From positions 1 through 16,043 of the forward strand of contig JAJUFY010000011.1 in NCBI GenBank assembly GCA_029263635.1: a stretch of 16,043 nt of DNA, in the 5' to 3' direction. Each line of letters opens with the position of its first letter. Positions within the stretch are counted from its first letter, which is position 1. A program made the position numbers and the translations under genes. The stretch is from Ectothiorhodospiraceae bacterium (GTDB lineage: Bacteria > Pseudomonadota > Gammaproteobacteria > Nitrococcales > AK92). Below the pieces are notes generated by a model. The model searched no databases, was not told where the DNA came from, and worked only from the letters and a program-made list of their open reading frames with translations. Below are positions 6,076 to 12,952 of this stretch, piece after piece.

Positions 6076-8751
6076 CTAGTTCGGCAGCGGTCCGTTCAGG
6101 ACCTCCAGCAGCGTGTTGCGCAGAGCCTCCTGCTTGACAGGATCGGTCAGCGGTTCATTGTTTGCATCGGTAATGAAGAACACGTCCTCGGCGCGCTCGC
6201 CGACGGTGACGATCTTGGCGTTGTTGATGCGAATGCCGCAGAGGCTGAACGCATAGCCGACCTGGGCGAGCAGGCCTGGCCGGTCGCCGGTGATCAGCTC
6301 CAGCACGGTGCGGTTGTTGCGTTCGTCCAGGCTGAAGTTGATCTGCGTCTGAGTACGGAAGTGCCGCAGCCGCCGGGGCAGCATGCAGTAGCTCGGCGGC
6401 CGGAGCTGCAGCGGGTGCTGGCGCAGCGCCGTGCGCAGCGCGTCGCCGATCTCGGCGATCCGGTGTGGCTCGGTTGCCGGCGTGCCGTCGCTCTCCAGCA
6501 CCAGGTAGCTGTCCAGGGTATAGCCGTCGCTGGTGCCGGCGATGCGGGCGTCCTGGATGTCGAGGCCGAGCTGGTCCAGGGTGGCGACGATGACGGCGAA
6601 GGTGTTGTCGCGGTCTTCGGCGTAGACGAAGACATCGGTGCCGCCGCGGGGGCTGTGCGGGTCGACCAGTATGAGCGGCAGCTCGTCCGGCGCGCGCTGG
6701 GCGATGGCTTCCGTGTGCCAGACGATCTCGTCGGCGGTGTAGCGCAGGAAGTAGTCGTCCGGGAAACTGCGCCAGAGCTTGCGCACCGTCATGTGGTGCA
6801 GGTTCTTCGCGGTCAGCTGCCGCCGCGCCGCCTCCTGCGCCTCGCGGATCTGCTCGTCCTTCTCCAGCGGGTTGCCGAGCCCGCGCCGCAACGCCCGGGT
6901 GGTAGCGGTATACAGCTCGGCCAGCAGCGAATCGCGCCAGGAGTTCCAGAGCGCGGGGTTGGTGGCGCGGATGTCGGCCACGGTAAGCAGGTACAGATAG
7001 TCCAGATGGGTGGAATCGCCCACCTGCTGGGCGAAGCGGTTGATCACCTCCGGGTCGCTGATGTCCATGCGCTGGGCGGTCATGGACATCAGCAAATGGT
7101 TGCGCACCAGCCAGCTCACCAGTCGGGTGTCGTAGGCGCTCAGGCCGTGGTCGCGGCAGAAGGCTTCGGCGTCCAGGGCGCCCAGCTCCGAGTGGTCGCC
7201 GCCACGGCCCTTGCCGATGTCGTGGAACAGCCCGGCGATGTAGAGCAGCTCCGGTTTCGGCAGCTTCGCCATGATGGCGTTGCACAGCGGCAGCTCGTCG
7301 GCGTGCTTGTCGAGCGCGAAGCGGCGCAGGTTGCGCAGCACGAACAGGGTGTGCGAGTCGACCGTGTAGGCATGGAACAGGTCGTACTGCATGCGTCCGG
7401 TGATGCGTCCGAACGGCACCAGGTACAGCTCCAGCACGCCGTAGCGGTGCATGCGGCGGAACTCGTGGGTGATGCCGCGCGGCTGCCTGAGGATTTCCAT
7501 GAACAGGCTGCGGCAGCGGATATCGGCACGAAAGCGGTCGTCGATCAGGTGCCGGTACTGGCGGATCAGGCGGATGGTGGAAGCCCGCACGCCCTTCAGT
7601 TCCGGGTGCTGCTGTATCAGCAGGAACACTTCCAGCAGCGCGAACGGGTAGCGCTTGAAGACATTGCGGTGGGTCACCTCGATGAAGCCCTTGCGCGCCT
7701 GGAAGCGCTTGTTGATCAGCACCGGCGGGATGTCCTCGTCGGCGTAGAGAATCGCCTCCTGGAAGTGCTGCAGCAGCATCTCGTTGAGCCGCGACAGGTC
7801 CATGACCATCCGGTAGTAGCGCTGCATGAACTGCTCGACCGCCACGTTCGGATTCTCGTCGTGGTGGCCGAACTGCCTGGCCAGGGCGATCTGGTAATCG
7901 AGCAGCAGCCGGTCCTCGCGGCGGCCGGCGAGATGATGCAGGGCGAAACGGACGTTCCAGAGAAAGGTCTGGCCTTCGATCAGCTCCTGGTATTCGTCGT
8001 CGGTCAGGAACGCATGCTCGACCAGGTCGTGCAGGGTGTCGGCGCCGAAATGGCGCTTTGCCACCCAGCCGATCATGTGGATGTCGCGCAGGCCGCCGGG
8101 ACCTTCCTTGATGTTCGGCTCGAGGTTGTAGGCGGTGTCGTGGTACTTGAGGTGGCGGGCCTGCTGTTCCTGCCACTTGGCTTCGAAGAAGGCGCGGCTC
8201 GGCCAGACCCGGGTCGGCCCGGTGGCTTCGCGCATGTGGGCGTAGAGCGCTGGCGGGCCGGCCAGCAGTCGGGATTCCATCAGGCTGGTGGCGATGGTGA
8301 TATCGGCTTCGGCCTCCCGCACGCAGTCAGCCACGGTACGTACGCTGTGGCCGATTTCGAGGCCGATGTCCCAAAGCAGACCGATGAAGCGTTCCAGCCG
8401 GCCGTTCAGGGCCGCCACCGGTCCGTCAGGCAACAGCACCATCACATCGACGTCCGAGCCAGGATGCAGCTCCCCGCGGCCGTAGCCACCGACCGCTACC
8501 AGTGCCGCATCGGACTCGCCGACGCTGTGCTGCCAGGCGCGAATCAGCAGTTCGTCCACCAGCCTGGCCCGGGCCGGCACCAGCTCGGCGGCGGAAGCGC
8601 CGTTCTGGAAGCGCTCCAGCAGCACCCGGTCGCCCTGCTTGAGGGCGGCCTTGAGCAGCGGCAGCGGCTGGTTATCGGCAGCGAGCGCCGCGTCGCAGGC
8701 GGCGGAGTCGAACAGGGTCGGGTCGGGCGCGAAGCGGGGCCGCTTGCGCAT
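6076..8751 (-). CDS. glnD: Bifunctional uridylyltransferase / uridylyl-removing enzyme GlnD
   Basis: This 891-residue nitrogen sensor adds UMP to PII proteins (GlnB/GlnK) when glutamine is low and removes it when glutamine is high, thereby controlling glutamine synthetase and NtrB. Domains in order: a nucleotidyltransferase domain with GGYGRGELHPGSDVD (residues 88-102; catalytic Asp100 and Asp102); a helical linker (NLEPNIKEGPGGLRDIH and LFHAYTVDSHT are hallmark blocks); an HD hydrolase domain around 505-520 (GLFHDIGKGRGGDHSELGA), responsible for de-uridylylation; and two C-terminal ACT domains (about 705-755 and 813-885; TGDRPGLLAQVGYAFSLCG) that bind glutamine. Length matches E. coli GlnD (about 890). 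It starts 13 bases after map on the - strand, so the two genes are probably one transcript. Confidence 0.98.
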   Translation of the reverse strand: MRKRPRFAPDPTLFDSAACDAALAADNQPLPLLKAALKQGDRVLLERFQNGASAAELVPARARLVDELLIRAWQHSVGESDAALVAVGGYGRGELHPGSDVDVMVLLPDGPVAALNGRLERFIGLLWDIGLEIGHSVRTVADCVREAEADITIATSLMESRLLAGPPALYAHMREATGPTRVWPSRAFFEAKWQEQQARHLKYHDTAYNLEPNIKEGPGGLRDIHMIGWVAKRHFGADTLHDLVEHAFLTDDEYQELIEGQTFLWNVRFALHHLAGRREDRLLLDYQIALARQFGHHDENPNVAVEQFMQRYYRMVMDLSRLNEMLLQHFQEAILYADEDIPPVLINKRFQARKGFIEVTHRNVFKRYPFALLEVFLLIQQHPELKGVRASTIRLIRQYRHLIDDRFRADIRCRSLFMEILRQPRGITHEFRRMHRYGVLELYLVPFGRITGRMQYDLFHAYTVDSHTLFVLRNLRRFALDKHADELPLCNAIMAKLPKPELLYIAGLFHDIGKGRGGDHSELGALDAEAFCRDHGLSAYDTRLVSWLVRNHLLMSMTAQRMDISDPEVINRFAQQVGDSTHLDYLYLLTVADIRATNPALWNSWRDSLLAELYTATTRALRRGLGNPLEKDEQIREAQEAARRQLTAKNLHHMTVRKLWRSFPDDYFLRYTADEIVWHTEAIAQRAPDELPLILVDPHSPRGGTDVFVYAEDRDNTFAVIVATLDQLGLDIQDARIAGTSDGYTLDSYLVLESDGTPATEPHRIAEIGDALRTALRQHPLQLRPPSYCMLPRRLRHFRTQTQINFSLDERNNRTVLELITGDRPGLLAQVGYAFSLCGIRINNAKIVTVGERAEDVFFITDANNEPLTDPVKQEALRNTLLEVLNGPLPN

Positions 8752-8764
8752 GCGGGCCTGCCGG

Positions 8765-9532
8765 TCAGGCTGCCCCGTCGGGCAGCTGGGTCAGGATCTC
8801 GAAGCCGTCCGCAGTCACGGCGATCGTGTGCTCCCACTGCGCCGAGAGGCTATGGTCGCGGGTCACCACCGTCCAGCCGTCCTTGAGCAGCCGGGTGCCG
8901 GGACGGCCGGCATTGATCATCGGCTCGATGGTGAAGGTCATGCCTTCCTGCAGAGCCAGGCCGGTGCCGGGCTGGCCGTAGTGCAGGACCTGCGGGTCCT
9001 CATGGAAGACGCGGCCGATGCCATGGCCGCAGTATTCGCGCACCACCGAGAAGTTGTTGCGCTCGGCATGGACCTGGATGGCGTGGCCGATATCGCCCAG
9101 CCGCACGCCGGGGCGCACCATCTCGATGCCGATGTACATGCACTCGCGGGCGACGTCCGACAGCCGCCGGGCGAGCACGCTCGGCTCGCCGACGAAGAAC
9201 ATCCTGCTGGTGTCGCCGTGCCAGCCGTCCTTGATGACGGTGACGTCGATATTGATGATGTCGCCGCGCTTGAGCACCTTGTCGCCGGGGATGCCGTGGC
9301 AGACCACGTGGTTCACCGAGGTGCAGATCGACTTCGGGAAGCCGCGGTAGTTGAGCGGCGCGGGGATGGCGTCGAGCTCATTGACGATATAGTCGTGGCA
9401 GAGGCGATCCAGCTCGCCGGTGGTCACGCCCGGCTGCACGTGAGGCTCGATCATGTCCAGCACGCGAGCGGCGAGCTGGCCGGCGATCCGCATCTGCGCG
9501 ATCTCGGCGGGGGTCTTGATAGTGACGGCCAT
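8765..9532 (-). CDS. map: Type I methionine aminopeptidase
   Basis: This 255-residue cytoplasmic metalloenzyme removes the initiator Met from new proteins when the second residue is small. All five metal ligands of the pita-bread fold are in place: Asp96 and Asp107 (NIDVTVIKDGWHGD), His170 (EYCGHGIG), Glu203 (TFTIEPMINAG) and Glu234 (WEHTI). The substrate-side histidines His79 (VVCHGIP) and His177 are also present. The start MAVTIKTPAEIAQMR aligns with the E. coli N-terminus and has AGGA upstream on the - strand. A TTG at 9587-9589 would add 19 residues unlike the family and is rejected. It is divergent from rpsB and followed by glnD, the common gammaproteobacterial arrangement. Confidence 0.98.
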   Translation of the reverse strand: MAVTIKTPAEIAQMRIAGQLAARVLDMIEPHVQPGVTTGELDRLCHDYIVNELDAIPAPLNYRGFPKSICTSVNHVVCHGIPGDKVLKRGDIINIDVTVIKDGWHGDTSRMFFVGEPSVLARRLSDVARECMYIGIEMVRPGVRLGDIGHAIQVHAERNNFSVVREYCGHGIGRVFHEDPQVLHYGQPGTGLALQEGMTFTIEPMINAGRPGTRLLKDGWTVVTRDHSLSAQWEHTIAVTADGFEILTQLPDGAA

Positions 9533-9590
9533 GCGGTAATCCTGCTTGGCGGAACGAGGCGGCGTCACCGACGCGGGGGCGAGCGCCAAA

Positions 9591-9629
9591 TTGTCGGTGG
9601 CAAGCAGAGTATGGTATAAAGCGCCGGCC
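9591..9629 (+). promoter_or_regulatory. Candidate sigma70 promoter for the rpsB-tsf operon with GC-rich discriminator
   Basis: TTGTCG (9591-9596) and TATAAA (9615-9620) are separated by 18 bases, and the -10 is followed at once by a pure G/C discriminator, GCGCCGGCC (9621-9629). Such discriminators are typical of promoters shut down by ppGpp/DksA, such as those of ribosomal protein and rRNA genes. The inferred start near 9627 leaves an rpsB leader of about 185 bases. The consensus match and position are seen in the sequence; stringent control is inferred. Confidence 0.6.
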
Positions 9630-9640
9630 TGTTAGGCAAA
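9613..9640 (-). promoter_or_regulatory. Candidate sigma70 promoter for map-glnD
   Basis: Read on the - strand, TTTGCC (complement of 9635-9640) is followed after 16 bases by TATACC (complement of 9613-9618). Transcription would start near 9605 and give a leader of about 70 bases before the map ATG at 9532. Its -10 box overlaps the -10 box of the rpsB promoter on the other strand. Matches are moderate, so this is a prediction from position and consensus. Confidence 0.45.
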
Positions 9641-9810
9641 CGGCCGCCGTCATTCCTCTGCAGCGGCTGATCCACAGGTACGCACGGTCGCACAAGCGGC
9701 AAATCCACACATGCACCGGCACATGCGGCGGGGTGCTCCGAGAGTCGAAAGCAGCTCCGGGGTTGCCGTATGGGGTGCATGGAGGTTCCAACCCTGACAA
9801 GGAGCTCACC
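9641..9810 (+). promoter_or_regulatory. rpsB 5' leader with several hairpins, candidate S2 autoregulatory region
   Basis: The 170 bases before rpsB carry no convincing gene but can fold. A 7-pair stem joins 9641-9647 and 9663-9669 (one G-U), and GCACC (9713-9717) pairs with GGTGC (9732-9736). Near the start codon two exclusive options exist. GCAGC (9751-9755) can pair with GTTGC (9762-9766), or GGGGTTG (9759-9765) with CAACCCT (9789-9795), ending just before the ribosome site AAGGAG (9799-9804). In gammaproteobacteria S2 represses its own operon through a structured leader. Whether this is that element is inferred from place and length, not from a matched consensus. Confidence 0.45.
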
Positions 9811-10638
9811 ATGGCTAACATCTCCATGCGGCAGATGCTGGAGGCCGGTGTCCATTTCGGTCACCAGACCCGCTATTGGAACCCCAAGATGGCCCCCTAC
9901 ATCTTCGGGGAACGCAACCAGATTCATATCGTCAACCTCGAGAAGACGGTCCCGCTCTTCAACGATGCCCTGAACTTCATGGGCAAGCTGGTGGCGAACG
10001 GCGGCACCATCCTGTTCGTCGGCACCAAGCGCGCGGCGCGCGATGCGGTCGCCGAGGCGGCGCAGCGCTGCGGCATGCCGTACGTCAATCACCGCTGGCT
10101 GGGCGGCATGCTGACCAACTTCCGCACCGTCAAGCAGTCGATCCGCCGGCTCAAGGATCTCGAGGCGCAGGAAGCGGAAGGCGTGTTCAACCGGCTGGTC
10201 AAGAAGGAACAGCTGATGCGCCACCGCGAGATGGAAAAGCTCAACCGCAGCCTGGCCGGCATCAAGGACATGGAGCGCCTGCCGGATGCGATGTTCGTGA
10301 TCGACGTCGGCCACGAGAAGATCGCAGTGCAGGAAGCGCGCAAGCTCGGTATCCCGGTGGTGGCGGTGGTCGACACCAACAACTCCCCGGACGGGATCGA
10401 TTACGTGATTCCCGGCAACGACGACGCCATCAGCGCTGTTCGGCTGTACCTGGATGCCGCGGCGACGGCCGTGGCCGATGCCCGCAGCGTGCTGGCCCAG
10501 GCGGCCGGCAGCCAGGACGAGTTCGTCGAGGTGCAGGAAGAGGCGCCGGCGCCCCGCAAGGCCGGTCGCCGTGCCCCGCGGCGCGAGCAGGAGGCCGGTG
10601 TGGCCGATGACGCCGCTGCGCAGGAATCCGGGGAATAA
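9811..10638 (+). CDS. rpsB: 30S ribosomal protein S2
   Basis: S2 is one of the last proteins to join the small subunit and is needed for S1 binding and initiation. The protein starts MANISMRQMLEAGVHFGHQTRYWNPKM in all but identical form to other S2 proteins (quoted in part: MLEAGVHFGHQTRYWNPKM). Family blocks continue: YIFGERNQIHIVNLEKT, FVGTKRAARDAVAEAA, VNHRWLGGMLTNFRTVKQSI, and VVDTNNSPDGIDYVIPGNDD. The ATG at 9811 has AAGGAG at 9799-9804; the in-frame upstream start at 9733 lies in the structured leader. At 275 residues it is about 35 longer than E. coli S2 (241). The excess is a tail from about residue 238 (EVQEEAPAPRKAGRRAPRRE then an acidic end). The stop codon sits in the loop of a strong hairpin before tsf. 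Confidence 0.98.
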   Translation: MANISMRQMLEAGVHFGHQTRYWNPKMAPYIFGERNQIHIVNLEKTVPLFNDALNFMGKLVANGGTILFVGTKRAARDAVAEAAQRCGMPYVNHRWLGGMLTNFRTVKQSIRRLKDLEAQEAEGVFNRLVKKEQLMRHREMEKLNRSLAGIKDMERLPDAMFVIDVGHEKIAVQEARKLGIPVVAVVDTNNSPDGIDYVIPGNDDAISAVRLYLDAAATAVADARSVLAQAAGSQDEFVEVQEEAPAPRKAGRRAPRREQEAGVADDAAAQESGE

Positions 10639-10650
10639 CCCCGGATTCTT
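10622..10650 (+). terminator. Strong hairpin at the rpsB-tsf junction (attenuator/partial terminator)
   Basis: GAATCCGGGG (10624-10633) pairs perfectly with CCCCGGATTC (10639-10648), and the stem can extend two pairs outward. The 5-base loop AATAA contains the rpsB stop codon TAA. A short T-rich stretch (TTCTTTAC) follows. The form is that of an intrinsic terminator with a weak U tract, so partial readthrough into tsf is expected. That would make S2 and EF-Ts differ in level, as occurs with the tandem rpsB-tsf genes of other bacteria. Confidence 0.65.
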
Positions 10651-10682
10651 TACAAGACACGGATTGAGTGGAGGTTTCCGAC

Positions 10683-11561
10683 ATGGCAATTAGTGCAGCG
10701 CTGGTGAAGGAGCTGCGGGACCGGACCGGCTCCGGCATGATGGAGTGCAAGAACGCGCTGACCGAGACCAACGGCGACATCGAGGCCGCGATCGAACTGA
10801 TGCGCAAGCGCGGTCTGGCGAAGGCCGACAAGAAGGCCGGCCGGACCGCGGCCGAAGGCCTGATCGTGGTGGCGCTGTCCGACGACGGTCGGCAGGGCGC
10901 CATGGTCGAGGTGAACTGCGAGACCGACTTCGTCGCCGGCGGCGACGATTTTCGCGATTTTGCCCAGGCGGTCGGCCAGAAGGTGCTGGAGGCCGATCCT
11001 GCCGACCTGGATGCGCTCAACGCGCTCGACCTCGGCGGCAAGAGCGTCAACGACACGCGTCTGGAGCTGGTCGCCAAGATCGGCGAGAACATCCAGGTGC
11101 GCCGTTTCACGCGCTTCCAGACCGACGCCGGTCGCATCACCAGTTATCTGCACGGTGCCCGCATCGGCGTGATGGTCGAGCTGGAGGGCGGTAGCGACGA
11201 GCTGGGCAAGGATATCGCCATGCATGTCGCCGCCAGCCGGCCGATCTGCGTCGAGGAGAAGGACGTGCCGGCCGAGGTGGTCGAGAAGGAGCGCGAGATC
11301 CTGATCGCGCAGGCCGAGGAGAGCGGCAAGCCTCGCGAGATCGTCGAGAAGATGGTGCAGGGTCGCATCAGCAAGTTCCTGGCCGAGATGACCCTGGTTG
11401 GCCAGCCCTTCGTCAAGGATCCGGACCAGACGGTCGGCAAGCTGCTCAAGGGCGCCGGTGCCAAGGTGACCCGTTTCGCGCGCTTCGAAGTCGGCGAGGG
11501 CATCGAGAAGAAGCAGGAGAACTTCGCCGACGAAGTGATGGCGCAGGTGCGCGGTTCCTAA
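10683..11561 (+). CDS. tsf: Elongation factor Ts
   Basis: EF-Ts is the guanine-nucleotide exchange factor that recharges EF-Tu with GTP during translation in the cytoplasm. The 292-residue protein begins MAISAALVKELRDRTGSGMM, the N-terminal UBA-like domain that contacts EF-Tu. The central TDFVA motif at residues 81-85 (CETDFVA) is the part inserted near the EF-Tu nucleotide pocket. Later blocks typical of EF-Ts are MHVAASRP, LVGQPFVKDP and RFEVGEG. The ATG at 10683 is chosen because GGAGG (10670-10674) precedes it; an ATG at 10668 would overlap that ribosome site. It follows rpsB by 44 bases across a terminator-like hairpin and precedes pyrH by 30 bases. Length is normal. Confidence 0.98.
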   Translation: MAISAALVKELRDRTGSGMMECKNALTETNGDIEAAIELMRKRGLAKADKKAGRTAAEGLIVVALSDDGRQGAMVEVNCETDFVAGGDDFRDFAQAVGQKVLEADPADLDALNALDLGGKSVNDTRLELVAKIGENIQVRRFTRFQTDAGRITSYLHGARIGVMVELEGGSDELGKDIAMHVAASRPICVEEKDVPAEVVEKEREILIAQAEESGKPREIVEKMVQGRISKFLAEMTLVGQPFVKDPDQTVGKLLKGAGAKVTRFARFEVGEGIEKKQENFADEVMAQVRGS

Positions 11562-11591
11562 GCGTTCGATTGATCCAGGGCGGGTGACGGC

Positions 11592-12308
11592 ATGGCCGAA
11601 GCAGTTTACAAACGGATTCTGCTCAAGCTCAGTGGCGAAGCGCTGATGGGCGATGGCGACTATGGCATCGCCCCGGCCGTCATCCAGCGCCTGGCGTCCG
11701 AAATCCGCCAGATCGTCGGCCTCGGCGTGCAGGTTGCGCTGGTGGTCGGCGGCGGCAATATCTTTCGTGGTGCCGGGTTGGCGGCGAAAGGCATGGATCG
11801 CGTGACCGCCGACCACATGGGGATGCTGGCGACGGTGATGAATGCGCTGGCACTGCAGGACGCGCTGGAGCGGGAACAGGTGTTCACCCGCGTGATGTCG
11901 GCCATCAAGATCAATCAGGTCTGTGAGGACTACATCCGCCGTCGCGCCATCCGCCATCTGGAAAAAGGCCGGGTGGTGGTGTTCGCTGCCGGCACCGGCA
12001 ATCCGTTCTTCACCACCGACTCGGCGGCCAGCCTGCGGGCGATCGAGATCGATGCCGACATCATGCTCAAGGCCACCAAGGTCGACGGCGTCTATTCCGC
12101 CGATCCCAAGACCAATCCGGGGGCGGAGCGTTATCAGCGCCTAACCTATGATGAAGTCATCCAGCGCAAGCTGGAGGTCATGGATGCGACCGCGATTGTC
12201 TTGTGCCGCGACCATGGGATGCCGATCATGGTGTTCGACATGACGCAGCCTGGGGCGCTTCTGGACGCGGTCTGTGGCAAGGACATCGGCACCATCGTGG
12301 AGAGGTGA
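11592..12308 (+). CDS. pyrH: Uridylate (UMP) kinase
   Basis: This 238-residue bacterial UMP kinase of the amino-acid-kinase family phosphorylates UMP to UDP and is allosterically tuned by GTP and UTP. Visible family blocks are the N-terminal phosphate loop KRILLKLSGEAL (Lys12, Gly15), VVGGGNIFRG (residues 51-60), the MNALALQDALE helix, YIRRRAIRHLEKGRVVVFAAG with the GTGNPFFTTDSAA substrate loop, and KATKVDGVY with DP for ATP binding. The ribosome site is poor (a G-rich AGGGCGGG about 8 bases before the ATG), so the start rests on alignment with the family N-terminus. It is followed after only five bases by frr, whose own ribosome site lies in the last pyrH codons. Length is close to E. coli PyrH (241). 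Confidence 0.98.
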   Translation: MAEAVYKRILLKLSGEALMGDGDYGIAPAVIQRLASEIRQIVGLGVQVALVVGGGNIFRGAGLAAKGMDRVTADHMGMLATVMNALALQDALEREQVFTRVMSAIKINQVCEDYIRRRAIRHLEKGRVVVFAAGTGNPFFTTDSAASLRAIEIDADIMLKATKVDGVYSADPKTNPGAERYQRLTYDEVIQRKLEVMDATAIVLCRDHGMPIMVFDMTQPGALLDAVCGKDIGTIVER

Positions 12309-12313
12309 CAGCC

Positions 12314-12871
12314 ATGATCAACGATATCAAGAAAGACGCCAGCGACCGGATGGCCAAGAGCGTCGAGACGCTCCGCCAGGATCTGACCAAGATCCGCACC
12401 GGGCGCGCGCATACCAGTCTGCTCGACCACATCACCGTTTCCTACTACGGCAGCGAGGTACCGTTGAGCCATGTGGCGACGGTCGCGGTGGCCGACGCCC
12501 GCACGCTGACGGTGACGCCGTGGGAAAAGAACATGGTGGCGGCGGTGGAAAAGGCGCTGATGACCTCAGATCTGGGGTTGAACCCGTCCAGTGCGGGAAC
12601 CCTGATCCGGGTGCCGCTGCCGCCGCTGACCGAGGAGCGTCGCCGCGACTTTACCCGCATCGTGCGTCAGGAAGCCGAGCAGGCGCGGGTTGCGATCCGC
12701 AACATTCGTCGCGATGCCAACAGCGATATCAAGGAATTGGTGAAGGCGAAGGAAGCTTCCGAAGACGAGGCGCGTCGTGCCGAGGAAGAGATCCAGAAGC
12801 TGACCGACAAGTACATCAAGGAAATCGATACGCTACTCGAGGCGAAAGAAAAGGAACTGATGGAAATCTGA
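12314..12871 (+). CDS. frr: Ribosome recycling factor
   Basis: RRF works with EF-G to split the 70S ribosome after termination. The protein is 185 residues, the same as E. coli RRF, and begins MINDIKKDASDRMAKSVETL. Family blocks are LTKIRTGRAHTSLLDHITVSYYG in part (for example KIRTGRAHTSLLD), VPLSHVATVAVADARTLTV, DLGLNPSSAGTLIRVPLPPLTEERR, and the C-terminal long helix NIRRDANSDIKELVKAKEAS, which with the N-terminal helix forms the three-helix bundle mimicking tRNA. The ATG at 12314 is used. An in-frame GTG at 12203 would run deep into pyrH and is rejected. GGAGAGG (12299-12305), overlapping the pyrH stop, is the likely ribosome site, implying coupling. Confidence 0.98.
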   Translation: MINDIKKDASDRMAKSVETLRQDLTKIRTGRAHTSLLDHITVSYYGSEVPLSHVATVAVADARTLTVTPWEKNMVAAVEKALMTSDLGLNPSSAGTLIRVPLPPLTEERRRDFTRIVRQEAEQARVAIRNIRRDANSDIKELVKAKEASEDEARRAEEEIQKLTDKYIKEIDTLLEAKEKELMEI

Positions 12872-12886
12872 GTCGGCCCGGCTCAG
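12868..12886 (+). terminator. Hairpin over the frr stop codon, possible weak attenuator
   Basis: CTGAGTC (12868-12874) pairs with GGCTCAG (12880-12886), seven pairs with one G-U and a 5-base loop. The frr stop TGA lies in the left arm. No T run follows, so transcription termination is doubtful. The 81-base gap to uppS also holds a TATACC (12919-12924) that could be a -10 box, but I find no acceptable -35 at the right distance. Confidence 0.25.
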
Positions 12887-12952
12887 CATCATGCCGCATC
12901 TGCAGCGGGCGCCATTTCTATACCAAACGCTCCGCCATAGGCCGAGGCTGCT

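Noticed and set aside
6361..8886. An 841-codon open frame on the + strand opposite glnD
   Set aside because: It is the antisense shadow of glnD in GC-rich DNA, rich in Val, Gln, Ala and Asp without a recognisable domain. GlnD on the - strand has all four domains intact.
9587..9589. TTG as an upstream start for map (19 extra residues)
   Set aside because: The extension does not match the family N-terminus and lies close to the predicted transcription start. The ATG at 9532 has AGGA in front and aligns with E. coli Map.
10650..11957. A 435-codon - strand frame opposite tsf and pyrH, and a similar 418-codon one opposite dxr (14726-15982)
   Set aside because: Both are shadows of well-conserved + strand genes, have no ribosome site of note and show no protein family features.
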